Shown in pieces: positions 43,130 through 53,759 of a stretch of DNA of 64,000 bases. The translations under genes and the position numbers were made by a program. Positions within the stretch are counted from its first letter, which is position 1, and each line of letters begins with the position of its first letter. The stretch covers positions 15,653,001 to 15,717,000 of the forward strand of contig CM060979.1 in the NCBI GenBank assembly GCA_030765065.1, in the 5' to 3' direction. The notes below the pieces were generated by a model that ran no database searches, was not told where the DNA came from, and saw nothing but the letters and a program-made list of their open reading frames with translations. This DNA is from Deroplatys truncata. Its lineage: Eukaryota; Arthropoda; Insecta; Mantodea; Mantidae.

Positions 43130-44275
43130 TACGAGAGCTGTTCCAGAATTACCTAACCTAACAAAGAAAACACAAAAACTTTAGGAAAAAAACATCTTTA
43201 TTTCTCTACATAGTCTCCTTTCAGCTCGATACACTTTTCCCAGCATTATTCAATCCTGTTTATAGTGAAAACCGTCGAGTTCTGCAAAACAGCCATCAAC
43301 TGCAGACTCCACCTCTTCATTGTTGGCAAATCCTTTACCACCAAGAAATTTCTTCAACTTTGGAAACAGAAAATAATCAGAGGGGGCTAAGTCTGGCGAA
43401 TAGGGTGCATGAGGAAGCAATTCGAACATTAACTCATTGATTTTGGCCATGGCGATAATGGATGCGTGAACTGGTTCATTGTCTTCATGAAAAATTTTTT
43501 TCGCTAAATGCGCCCGTTTTTTGCTTGATTTAATCATTCAAACGCTGCAATAAGTTTGCATAAAGCTCACCATTGATTGCTTTTCCTTTTTGAAAATAAT
43601 AACTTAAAATTATCCACGCGCATACCAAAAAAACTCACTCCATGAGCTTCCCTGCAGATGGAACTGTTTTTGCCTTCTTTAGAGCCGATTCTCCCCTTTC
43701 AATCAACTATTTTGACTGTTCCTTCGTCTCAGGTGTGAAGTGAAGTTTCATCCATGGTTATGAATCGACACAAAAACTCGGCTTTATTGCAGCGAAACAT
43801 CGCCAAACACTCAAATGAAACATCATCACGACATTGCCTTTGTTCCATTGTAAGTAAACGCGGGACAGCTTTCTCATGTCTTTATTTTCAGTTAATGTGC
43901 GATGTACAGCACTTTTTTAAATGCCTACGATGTCTTCTAGCTTGTGCACTTTCAGTCGACGGTCATCCAATGCCATTTTGTGGATTTTCTTCACAATTTC
44001 TGGCGTGGTCACCTCATTTGGTCCACCACTGCGATGTTCGTCTTGGCAGCTCGTACGGCCTCGCTTAAACTCTGCCACACAATATTTTACTGTTGTAAAC
44101 GAAGGAGCAGACTCCCTCAGAGTAGAATCTAGCTCAGCTTTAATATTAGTTGGACAACGATGACCAGTTTTATCCATGTTTACAAATTCGCTGAGAGAGT
44201 CCACTATTAATGGCTGCCAAACAATTACTAAACATCGTAGCATCGTCAAACTTCGGACTTAAGCTTTATAAGGGT
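43130..44275 (-). mobile_element. mariner-like transposon, inactive
   Basis: The left edge carries a mariner-type terminus (ACGAGAGCTGTTCCAGAATT). The minus strand has the full order of a mariner transposase in broken frames. The right terminus near 44275 is unclear. Confidence 0.75.
43250..44249 (-). pseudogene. mariner transposase, fragmented
   Basis: N-terminal frame (43917-44249): RCPTNIKAELDSTLRESAPS, then FTTVKYCVAEFKRGR and DEHRSGGPNE, the HTH and linker. Near 43750 the minus strand reads ITMDETSLH, keeping the first Asp but with Ser for the usual Trp. C-terminal frame (43250-43537): FHEDNEPVHAS (second Asp) and YSPDLAPSDYFLFPKLKK (third Asp). All three catalytic Asp survive but sit in different frames. 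Normal length is about 345 codons. Confidence 0.85.
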
Positions 44276-44689
44276 GGTACTTACTAACAGAGTCATTTGT
44301 TTGAAACAACAATCGCTATATATACGTACGTCAGGTAGGGTACTTCTGGGACTGCCCTCGTGCTTCCAGAAAATCAAGGAAAGTTTATTTATGTATAGTT
44401 ATACGAAATTCAAGGACTGGTGTGTGGGTAATGAAGCAGACGTAAATGAAGATTCTTTGTAATGGTTGTAATATTACAATAACTATCAGTTAGAGGAGAA
44501 AGTTTTTGTTTTAATGCATATTACATGTTATCAAGGAAAGTAAGATATACTTGATCATCATCAAAGCGTATTTTACGTTTTGTTGAACCTGTATTTTATG
44601 TTTTGATAGCGTGTTTTGTTAGAATATAAAGTATAGGTTTTGTTGCCTAGTAACTACGAACTAAAGCATCACTGATTATTATAGTAGGA
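44276..44689. other. unassigned AT-rich interval
   Basis: No repeat family or gene recognised. Confidence 0.4.
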
Positions 44690-44862
44690 GATAAAATTAC
44701 TTCGTTGATTGCCAAAATATTTGCAAAACACGCGTCGATTTCGCAGTAATTGGCTGTTTTAAATTCATAGCCACCTATATTCGTTGCAGTCAAACAGCAA
44801 AAAGTGTTTACTTACCATTGGTAACTTCACTACAGTGTCGGTAACCATGTCACCAAATATTT
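44690..44862 (+). repeat. dispersed repeat G, copy 3
   Basis: AAATTACTTCGTTGATTGCC, AATATTTGCAAAACACG and GGTAACCATGTCACC match copy 1 (38995-39219) in order. Confidence 0.7.
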
Positions 44863-44963
44863 ATCCACTAAAACAAGACTGTGTCAAAATCTTAACTTTA
44901 TTATTGTGGTGCGCATTTAAAGACGCGTTGATTCGAGTTCGAAATAGTTGCGTAGTTGGCCAG

Positions 44964-45908
44964 TAAGAAGGTTTGTTGCTGCTGCGTATGGAAAGACAGT
45001 TTGAAGATGTATTATATTTCGACTGCTGAGGAGCCGAACTTGAAATAGTTGCAACCGCACGTATGGTAAAAAGTTTCCGGTATCCTTCGCCCCAAATGTA
45101 CTTTCCGGTGGCCTTTGCCCCAAATGTTTAAAAAAAATATTAACTTTGGAATTTTTGACTGTTTCTTTAAATATTATATATTTATGTTTGCCTCGGCTGC
45201 GTCAGTATTATTGTTAGAGACATGAATGTCTTAGCAGGGAGTGGTGAGACTGAAGAATGTAGGCTTACACAGATTATAATTTTACTTCACTTCTTTTGTT
45301 AATGCTTGACACGATTTATATAACACTTCACTGATATAGAGAGCTGTGAGATTTTTTTTATTAATTACTTGCACTTTTTAACACGTAAACTATTTTTTGT
45401 CTGACACAAAATACTATTAAATTTCTCGAGGACGCATCTCGCGTCCGGTTAGGAACACTGTCTACAAGCAACTGACTTCTGAATTTGGAAATTTTGCTCC
45501 ATTTTAGTTTCTGATTGGCTAATCCTAGTCCAATAGAATACCTTCATTTAAGTACAGATTTTTCTGGTTGTTGATTGGATATTGTATAAACTGTCACAAA
45601 AATATATTATTGTTTCCAAGAATTACAAGTAGTTTTGTTAAACTTTCAAATTTATTATTGCCTCAAAGTTATCTCATTGTTAGCAACTTTTAACTTATTA
45701 TTCTCACAGATCTTGCATTATTAAGTTACGCAATAAATTCACATTACATTATTACATATGTATACAATAATACAAACATATACAATGACTGTAATATACG
45801 CTTTTTATATATTGTTAATTATACATATTGCTTTAAGGCGGGTTGTTATTGAATTTATATATTATACAATTAGACTGAAATCATTTAAGTGTTAAAAATA
45901 CTGCCTCA
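44964..45908 (-). mobile_element. LTR-B solo LTR, diverged end
   Basis: From about TAAGAAGGTTTGTTGC to TACTGCCTCA. The flanks show no duplication, so the left boundary is approximate or the site has decayed. Confidence 0.8.
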
Positions 45909-46437
45909 ATGTTCACCTTCTTATCCTACTGCTCGTTTTCAAATCAGTGTCTGGTGAAGGTTATATCGGTCAGCGAAGCCCACCCATTTTGAGCAATATT
46001 ATTTAGCATAGCTGAGCTGAACCGCGGGATATTTCCCAAGCTATACGTGTGCTACTGACCCCAGGAGGTCACACTGTGGTCAACATACAAAAGGTGGAGT
46101 ACTGCTACCAGCTGTTTCTTACACGTTATGTGTCACCTCGACTTTATTACTTAATACTTAAACATTCACATGATAAAACTGGCTTGCATTGCATATTTTG
46201 TTTTACGAAGTTTGGAAATCGGTGTCCTCATTGACCGCGTTCTGCATGATTATATGTAAGGAGAATATTGTTTCTTTATTGTAATTTATTTTCAAGATTT
46301 TTCCCACTCACCTTTATGAGTAAATTGCCTTTTTACCCCCTCTCTCTCCCCCTCCCAGCTGCTACAGTGATCACAGGAAGAAATGTTATTCCACACAGTT
46401 CGATGTCGAAATTTTACCGAAAAAACGTGTTCCAAAA
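45909..46437. other. unassigned interval
   Basis: Slightly richer in GC at 45960-46090. No recognised repeat. Bases 46330-46410 may be a decayed D/E left end (ATTCCACACAGTTCGATG). Confidence 0.4.
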
Positions 46438-47268
46438 TCTGATGTGTTACACTCACATGACTTTCTCTACTCTTGTACAAACTATTTTTACAAACGCTTA
46501 TTCTCCGTATGCTTCATGTTAATCGAGATGTTAATCTTATGGCTAAGTTTCTTGTAGATGCAAGGGGAATTGCTAGACTTTAAGCGATAGTCAAATGTGT
46601 TAAGAGCTGGTTGCTATGTGAAGTATTCCATTCTCTTTGTATGTCTAGGACCAAAAAAGAATGAACAACAATTAGCGAAAAGTATAAGTATTGGAAACTT
46701 TAAGGGAATAACAAGCAATATCTCGAAAATGGTTCACTCAACAAAAAACAATGTATATGACATAAATTGTGTATTTTAACGGGATCTACATTTTTTGTGT
46801 AGTAAAATTTTGTCTATCTCTTATGGTTTACCACTTATGCAAATGTTGTTCACAATGAAGAATACTTTTGGAGACAATCCCAGAAAATTCAAGATATACG
46901 TTTTATTAGTCATAAAAATATCTTAAACATATGATATTTTAATCAAAATCGTTAGAGCCATTTTTGAGAATATTAAAATTTTCGAAAAATGTTCCATGTA
47001 AAGGGTAATTTGGGATGGGGGGATTTTCTTGAAAACCTTCGTGTCGCATCTCTGGAAGATACTGAACCTAAATACCAAGTTTGGTGTTTATCCGACTGTT
47101 CGTTTCTGAGTTATGCTGTTCACAGACACACACACGCGGACATGTTTCCAAAAATGCTTTTTTTCGATTCAGGGGGTCTCAAAGCATATATTTCCGGTGA
47201 AATCTCGGTATCGAATTTTTGGGTGGAATACAATACTTCCCCTACTTACTATACGTAGTAGAGAAAGT
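46438..47268 (-). mobile_element. D repeat, complete ends
   Basis: Reverse copy, TCTGATGTGTTACACTCACA to TATACGTAGTAGAGAAAG with a final T, 831 bp. Both 12-bp inverted ends and the hairpin are perfect. An 89-codon frame (46989-47258) shared with other D copies is open. Confidence 0.9.
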
Positions 47269-47409
47269 AAAAAATCAATAAGGACTTCACAGGCTATTTC
47301 CAGAAAATTCTAGATACAAATTTTATTCTTTAGGTAAATATCTTCAACATTCGGTAATAATCGATAGTCATTTTGCAGAAAATCGAAGTATTTATCGAAT
47401 TGATAATTA
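47269..47409 (-). mobile_element. E repeat fragment
   Basis: Contains AGGACTTCACAGGCTATTTC, AGAAAATTC and TTTTGCAGAAAATCG, the central E block in reverse. Interrupted by SINE S2b. Confidence 0.65.
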
Positions 47410-47643
47410 ATTGAGTTTTATTTATGGACGCTCTTTAACTACTGTGGTCCGTAGCATCCCATTCTATATTGAGCATAAAAGACCGGTAATTTTGCTAAAC
47501 GGCTTGAGGTTGTAAATCTACGACACGGGACCACCGGCTTTACTTCCCTTCCGAAGGAAGCCATGCTACACCCGAAAAGAATCCATCGCCCTCGGCCGCG
47601 TTTGATCCCGCGACTTCGGGAACTAGAGGCCAGAGTGGTTACT
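47410..47643 (-). repeat. SINE S2b, near complete
   Basis: In reverse complement the head reads AACCACTCTGGCCTCTAGTT and a B-box region, GCGGGATCAAACGCG. It is followed by the S2 body and the tail AGTTAAAGAGCGTCCATAAA, TAAAACTCAA. This is the only copy here with head, body and tail together. Confidence 0.8.
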
Positions 47644-47905
47644 TATTGGAATTTTCGTTTTGGAGTTTTGCTGTTCACATACAAACATACAAGAACCCTT
47701 TTCTGAAATACCCTTTTTGGGTTTATGGGGAGTCAAAACATGTATTTGTATTAAAATATTCACATCGAATTTTTGGGTGGAATACAATACTTTGTATTGA
47801 CAAAAGTATTGAAAAATTCCAACAAATAACAACTATATCTCGAAATTGCTTGTGCCACAAAAATTATTTGAACTAAAGAGGTGTATTTTCCTTTTGTGTT
47901 GTACG
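47644..47905 (-). mobile_element. E repeat fragment beyond SINE S2b
   Basis: Continues with TTTTCGTTTTGGAGTTTTGC, the ACATACAAACATACA tract and CGAATTTTTGGGTGGAATAC. A second E piece (AACAACTATATCTCGAAATTG) follows. Confidence 0.65.
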
Positions 47906-47910
47906 TTTTT

Positions 47911-48670
47911 ACTTTCTCTACTACGTAAAGTAAGTAGGGGAAGTATTGTATTCCACCCAAAAATTCGATACCGAGATTTCACCGGAAATACATGTTTTCA
48001 GACCCCCTGAATCCAAAAACAGCATTTTTGGAAACATGTACGTGTGTGTCTGTGAACAGCATAACTCAGAAACGAACAGTCGGATAAACACCAAACTTGG
48101 TATTTCGGTTCAGTATCTTCCAGAGATGTGACACGAAGGTTTTTAAGAAAATCTCCCTACCCCAGATTACCTTTTACATGGAACGTTTTTCGAAAATTTT
48201 AATTTTCTCAAAAATGGCTAACGATTTTGATTAAAATATCATATGTTTAAGATATTTTCATGACAAATGAAATGTATATCTTGAATTTTTTGGGAATGTC
48301 TCCAAAAGTATTCTTCATTGTGAACGACTTTTGCATAATTCGTAAACCATAAGAGATAGACAAGATTTTACTACACAAGAAATGTAGATTACGCTAAAAT
48401 ACACAATTTGTGTCATATACATTGTTTTTTGTTGAGTGAACCATTTTCGAGATATTGCTTGTTATTCCCTTAAACTTTCCAATACTTACACTTTTTCTCA
48501 AATGGAAATTCGTTATTCATTTGTTTTAAGCCTACCAATTCCCTTTGCAGCTAAAAGAAAATTAGCAATAAGATTAACATCTCGATTAACATGAAGCATA
48601 TGGAGAATAAGCGTTTGTAAAAATAGTTTGTAGAAGAGTAGAGAAAGTCATGTGAGTGTAACACATCAGA
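47911..48670 (+). mobile_element. D repeat, complete ends, internal deletion
   Basis: 760 bp, ACTTTCTCTACTACG to CACATCAGA. It lacks about 100 bp before the GCCTACCAATTCCC block that longer copies have. T-runs are on both flanks. Confidence 0.9.
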
Positions 48671-49390
48671 ATTTTTTTATTGAAATTGCTTTAAAAGCGT
48701 CTTGAAGATATACTCAGGCTGTCGCGCAGAAGCCTAAACACTTCCAGGTGAATGTTACTTAACGCCCAAGCAGTAACTTCCTTGAAACAAAGTTGAAACC
48801 TTTGGCAATGAGTATTCTAATGGCCTGTGAAGCAAATTGTTAACAGGCAAGCATCCGTCCGACGATTAATAGTCACATCCAACATGCAAGTGTTACCAAC
48901 AAAGGTTCTTGTACACAGACAGTCCTTTTTTTCTGGTCATGGAAATAAACTGAATTTTTAATCTGCTCAAAGGCAGGGATTATCGTAATAGAAGAACACG
49001 TTACTCCGTCTTAGCTATGAAGCTTTTCGATTTACAGTGATGGGGGATTTGGTCTTCCCTAGGAGTGAAAATGTAATTCGGATCCAATTTAAACTGCTCT
49101 CTGATTATTATCAATTTATCGGGTAGGATGAGTGCCCCGGCTGAGTTGAAGAGTTTATAAGCTTCCGAACTGTATATTAAACGATTCATCATGATGCTCT
49201 TTTCACCTTTACATCTTACTAGTAACTTCTCATCAGCTATTAAGAGGTAACTAACTGGGTATTAAAGATTTGCTGATCCTTTGAGGGAATAATTATTCAT
49301 CTCTGCGTTTTTTTTTTTTTTTTTTTTTTGCAGATATACGCTAATTTTTTAGGCATCGAGATTTGTCCACTGACCTATAGCTTAGTTTTT
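48671..49390. other. unique interval with poly-T run
   Basis: No recognised repeat or gene. A run of about 22 T at 49308-49329 may mark the 3' tail of a reverse-oriented retroposed copy. The minus frame 49001-49192 has no motif I recognise. Confidence 0.4.
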
Positions 49391-50285
49391 ACTTTCTCTA
49401 CTACGTATAGTAAGTAGGGGAAGTATTGTATTCCACCCAAAAATTCGATACCGATATTTCACCGGAAATACATGTTTTGAGATCCCCTGAATCCAAAAAA
49501 AGCATTTTTGGAAACATGTCCGTGTGTGTGTCTGTGTGTCTGTCTGTGAACAGCATAACTGAAACGAACAGTAGGATAAACACCAAACTTGGTATTTAGG
49601 TTCAGTATCTTCCAAGGATGCGACACGAAGGTTTTCGAGAAAATCCCCCCACCCCAGATTACCCTTTACATGGAAGAGTTTTCGAAAATTTTAATTTTCT
49701 CAAAAATGGCTCTAACGATTTTGATTGAAGTATCATATGTTTAAAATATGTTTATGACATATAGAATGTATATCTTGAATTTCCTGGGAATGTCTCCAAA
49801 AGTATTCCTCATTGTGAACGACTTTTGCATAACTAGTAAACCACAAGAGATAGACAAAGGTTTACTAAACAAAAATCTAGATCGCGTTAAAATACACAAT
49901 TTATGCCAGGTACATTTTTTTTTTGAATGAACCATTTTCGAGATATTACTTGTTATTCCCTTAAATTTTTCAATACTTATTTTCTCAAATGGCAATTCGT
50001 TATTTATTTTTTTGTCTTGGATATGCAAAGAGTATTAATCTGTGGGAAAGGAAATGGTGCTGCACCTAGCAACCAGCTATTAAGAGATATGTATATGCTT
50101 AAAGGCTACTGTATTTCGAAACTGCTCTTGTAAATATATATTCCCCTTACATCTACAAGAAAATTAGCAATAAGATAGAGTCTGCAAATGTTTATCTCGA
50201 TTAACATGAAGTAGATGGAGAATAAGCGTTTGTAAAAATAGTTTGTACAAGAGTAGAGAAAGTCATGTGAGTGTAACACATCAGA
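49391..50285 (+). mobile_element. D repeat, complete ends
   Basis: 895 bp, ACTTTCTCTACTACG to CACATCAGA, with T-runs on both sides. It contains the longer 3' block with GCACCTAGCAACCAGC and CTATTAAGAGATATGTATAT. Confidence 0.9.
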
Positions 50286-50292
50286 TTTTTTT

Positions 50293-50804
50293 TCGGTTAA
50301 AGGCGTGTCCAAGTGGTTAGACCACTCGCCTCCCACCAAGTCGATCCCAAGGGCCCGCATGTGGCATTTGTGATGGCCGAAGCAGCGTCTGGGCGGATTA
50401 TCTCCGCTTTACCCCGCCATTTATTACACCAAATTGTCCATCATCACCTTTCTTTACATCCAATTCGCCTTCATTTCATATCATCTTCTTCCTTCAATCT
50501 CGGGTCGATCCCCCGTTCCGGGTTCTTCATCCTCTGATTCCATGTTCGTCTTACTCCTCGATAGACCTCTGAACCTTGGCACGGATATAAGTCCTAGGGG
50601 GTATAAGATCTACATACCCACTAAGGGCCTATATTACGATACCCGGTTAAGGTTCCAATTGGAAATTAACTGGGAATAAGGGCTAATTTTCGTATTACGA
50701 CCTTCGGTTAACAGCTAAGCGGGAGTTATTGTTAGCGATGAACACCTCGGGTAGTGGCTAAGGTACTAGCTATGACGTACGGCCTCGACTGATAACACTA
50801 GTCT
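50293..50804 (+). repeat. SINE-like sequence with tRNA-derived head
   Basis: GGCGTGTCCAAGTGGTTAGA and CCACTCGCCTCCCACC look like the 5' half of a Leu/Ser-type tRNA with its A box. GTCGATCCCAAGGG may be a decayed B box. The downstream body to about 50800 is unrelated to S1 and S2. It directly follows the D right end. Confidence 0.45.
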
Positions 50805-50935
50805 GCATTTTCAAACTTTTTGTCGGATGATTTTTTAAAAGTAGGTGTTCTTGAATCAGGTTTTTATGCTGATTTCAGAGATAACTTCCGTTTTTTTCTA
50901 TCACGTCAGGTTTTTACACAAAATAGGAATTATTG
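50805..50935 (+). pseudogene. fragment of arthropod multicopy gene family, inverted copy
   Basis: The plus strand reads NQVFMLISEITSVFFYHVRF, matching the start of the minus-strand frame at 51987-52565 (HLFMLISELLLVFFYHVQF). Upstream bases (ACTAGTCTGCAT, TCGGATGA) are also shared. Confidence 0.65.
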
Positions 50936-51179
50936 TTTTGACAATTATACACATGAGCATAGAAAAGTATTCAAAAACCATTTCACACAAGGCAAGTTTT
51001 TATTTAAGAAACATTTTAAGAATACTCTCAAGAACTCCCCTAATTTATTTCATGACTACAATTTTAACAAAACAAGAAGCCAAAGTGTTTCATTTAATGT
51101 ATTTCAAACTTTCTCTTCTTTGACTTCCTTGCAGATCCTTGAAGATGACTGTTGTCGCAGTTTTCATGGCTCGTGTTAT

Positions 51180-51969
51180 CTTATTTGTTGAGCGCCTCTT
51201 GTTTTATTATTTTAAATTTGAGGTTCTTTGTCCTTCGGCTAGCTATTATAACTCAGTCGAACACGTGTCTCTAAGCAGGGTGTGTAAACGGAAAGGAGTT
51301 GTTGCTAAAAGATAACATTGATGAAAAAAATCTGAATCTACACCTTTATTGCCTTACACTTAATTAATAATTCACATATTTAATCTTTATACACGCCTGA
51401 CAGAAAATGTGATGTTTACAAATGTAACTACTGTCGTTTTAGTTGCCGCGCAGCAATTACTTCGCGTACTTTACATTTTTGTAACTAACTCTGCGACGTG
51501 CACCTCGTGAGAGATTTTTCAGAACTGTGTGACGTGCACCTCGTGAAAGATTCTTCGTAACTGTGCGACACTTGCTTATGGCTCGAGAATATATACTCCT
51601 TCACCTCGAATTGCCTAAACATTATAACATAGCTCCTATTGGTTACCAAATTGCGTCCACGTTAGCGTCTGTTTTGGTCAGGCAATCACTACTACTGACA
51701 TATATACTCTAGGGAAGATATTCCCTCCATTTCTAAAAAAGGCACGCTACCCTGCGTCATTTGTTTGTCTCTTCTTAGTGATAAACAACTCACCCCCTCT
51801 TTTGATTGTTACCCACTTCTATTGCCAGTTTCAGTTAGGCCGTGTAAACTTATTTCCTAACAATACTTATGCCTAACAAACATCTAAAATCCTGTACATA
51901 CAATAATATTAATTTACACTACAATCACTCTGGCATTCACAGCATGTTATGATATAAAATATTGCTTCA
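51180..51969 (-). mobile_element. diverged LTR-A-type LTR (A')
   Basis: In the minus direction it follows LTR-A landmarks in order: TGAAGCAATATTTTATATCA, the AACTCACCCCCTC/GATAAACA block, CTAGAG...ATATTCCC, TATACTCCTTCACC and GGAAAGGAG...GATAACA...ATGAA. It is much more diverged than the LTRs of 34641-38990. The 3' boundary near 51180 is approximate. Confidence 0.7.
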
Positions 51970-51986
51970 CTGTCCCTCCTCAACAT

Positions 51987-52565
51987 TCAACAGTAGTCGG
52001 CCATCATAGTTTCATTCCATCCCCCCTGGCACCTCCTCTCCATTTCCTTAATATCTTGGTGAAAACGTTCACCCTGCTCTTCACTATAATGTCCCAGAAA
52101 GTAGTCACTATGTGAATGCACCTTTACACTCATGTTACAACCCATCTTCTTGAAATTTTCCAACATTGTTTCGATAATGGCCTTGTAATTAGGATCTTTG
52201 TTATTGCCTAAGAAGTTTTTAGTACCTGAACGGAAGACGGTCCATGCTTTTATTTCTCTCTCCTTCATTGTCTTCTCAAAATCTTCATCCTTCATCAATT
52301 TCTTTATTTGAGGACCAACAAAAATTCGAGCCTTTAATTTGTCTTGTGTAATGAAGGGAAATTTCTTGGAAAGGTACTTGAAGCAGGGTCCATCCTGTGG
52401 TAGAGCCCTTACAAATTGCTTCATCAAGCACAATTTTATGTGTAGTGGCGGAAGCAATATCTTTATATCTCTAAATTTTTGAAGTGAAATTGTGAAAAAC
52501 TGTACGTGATAGAAAAAAACTAAAAGTAGTTCTGAAATCAGCATAAAAAGGTGAGTCAGAATCAC
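51987..52565 (-). pseudogene. arthropod multicopy protein family of unknown function, fragment
   Basis: The frame of 192 codons contains LPPLHIKLCLMKQFVRAL, FKYLSKKFP, KARIFVGPQIKKLM, AWTVFRSGTKNFLGNN and GCNMSVKVH, SEEQGERFHQDIKEMERRCQ and MMADYC-stop. I remember this block order from many uncharacterised arthropod predictions that occur in multiple copies, and I do not know its function. Family members usually continue with Trp after DYC; here TGG would be TGA. The first 25 residues are hydrophobic and may be intron or unrelated sequence. A second, inverted fragment lies at 50805-50935, and an LTR-A' lies between them. Confidence 0.6.
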
Positions 52566-52870
52566 TTATTAGTTTTCATTCATCCGATATTATGCAGACT
52601 AGTGTATTCGATAACGGTTTCAAGACGAAATATTAGAGAAATATTTATATACCGGGAGAAAATCCAAAATAATTAGACTTCCGAAAGAATAAATTCTGGG
52701 TTTGGGATAAAGGTGAATTTTGGTAAACGTTATTGGATTGCCGAAATTTGCACTGGTTCTTACATTTCTGCTGTATAATACCTACAGCATTATTCTTAGA
52801 CATAGTTTGAATATCGTTCAATTTTCTTCTATAACGTGAATCACAGTAATGTTTGCTTAAATATATAACT
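52566..52870. other. AT-rich interval upstream of the family fragment
   Basis: Bases 52566-52615 share TCGGATGA and CTAGTCTGCAT with the inverted fragment. The rest is unassigned. Confidence 0.35.
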
Positions 52871-52872
52871 TA

Positions 52873-53756
52873 CGAGGGCTGATCAACAAAGACTGAGACT
52901 GATTTATTTTCACAGATGTTTATTACTCCAATTCAATGTTTACATGATCTTTTTCAAAGTAGTCGCCTCCTACTTCAATGCACTTTTTATAGCGTCTCTG
53001 CCAGTCCTTGAACACGTGCTGCAGACCATTCTTTGTCAGGTCCTTGAGAATCACCTCAGTTTTCTTGAGCACTGCTTCAGAGTTCTCAAATCGAATACCC
53101 CTAATCTTTGCCTTTAGTGATGGTAATAAAAAAAAGTCACAGGGTGCAAGATCGGGGCTATAAGGAGGATGTGGTACACAGGTAATGTTGAATCGAGCCA
53201 GAAACTGCATGACTTGATTTGCGACGTCAGGCCGTGCATTGTCATGATGAAGTCGCCACCCAGTCCGAGAAAGCTCTGGTCGTTTCTTTGCAATGTGCTT
53301 CCTCAGTGTAGCCAATACTGACGTGTAGTATGCTGCTGTAACAGTAGTGTGAGGGGGAACTGCATGCTGGTAAATAATTCCATTACAGTCAAAAAAATGT
53401 GATCACCATCACTTTCCCTGTAGATGGAACAACTTTTGCCTTTTTTGGTGTTGGAGAACCTGGTGATTTCCACACTGTGCTGGCTTGTTTTCCTTTAGGA
53501 TCATATTGATGCAGCCATGACTCATCACCGGTGATAATCGATTTAAAAAGTGCCTCACCTCCATTGTCTGGTATGCGAAATGCACGTAGGGTCTACAAAA
53601 TAGAGCATTACTACCAACCTACCAATACGAGAGTGCTGCCGCCTACCAACATTATACATAAAAACCCGCTCTTTTCAAATATTTATGTTATAGATACGAA
53701 ACTATCACGGAAACTACAAGAAAAAATCAGTCTCAGTCTTTGTTGATCATCCCTCG
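52873..53756 (-). mobile_element. mariner-like transposon with intact TIRs, internally deleted
   Basis: Terminal inverted repeats of about 30 bp (CGAGGGCTGATCAACAAAGA and on at the left; the same with one change at the right) and TA duplications at 52871-52872 and 53757-53758. It is 884 bp against about 1.3 kb for full mariners: the N-terminal half of the transposase gene is missing. Confidence 0.9.
52923..53520 (-). pseudogene. mariner transposase, catalytic and C-terminal part
   Basis: Upstream (about 53405-53530) the minus strand reads ITGDESWLHQYDPKGKQAS and VWKSPGSPTPKKAK, with the first catalytic Asp. After a frame break, 52923-53315 gives WRLHHDNARPDVA (second Asp) and PPYSPDLAPCDFFLLPSLK (third Asp), then a complete C-terminus with a stop. 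The DNA-binding half is absent, so it cannot act alone, although its ends might be moved in trans. Confidence 0.85.
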
Positions 53757-53759
53757 TAT

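Noticed and set aside
46989-47258. 89-codon frame in D (MFHVKGNLGWGDFLENLRVA...) also open at 3766-4080, 5502-5726, 10778-10981, 33108-33389 and 33736-33981
   Set aside because: The copies are recent duplicates, so the shared open frame is not independent evidence. A second overlapping frame is open in the same copies, the product runs through the simple GT tract, and no domain is recognisable. Read as chance coding potential of a non-coding HINE-like repeat.
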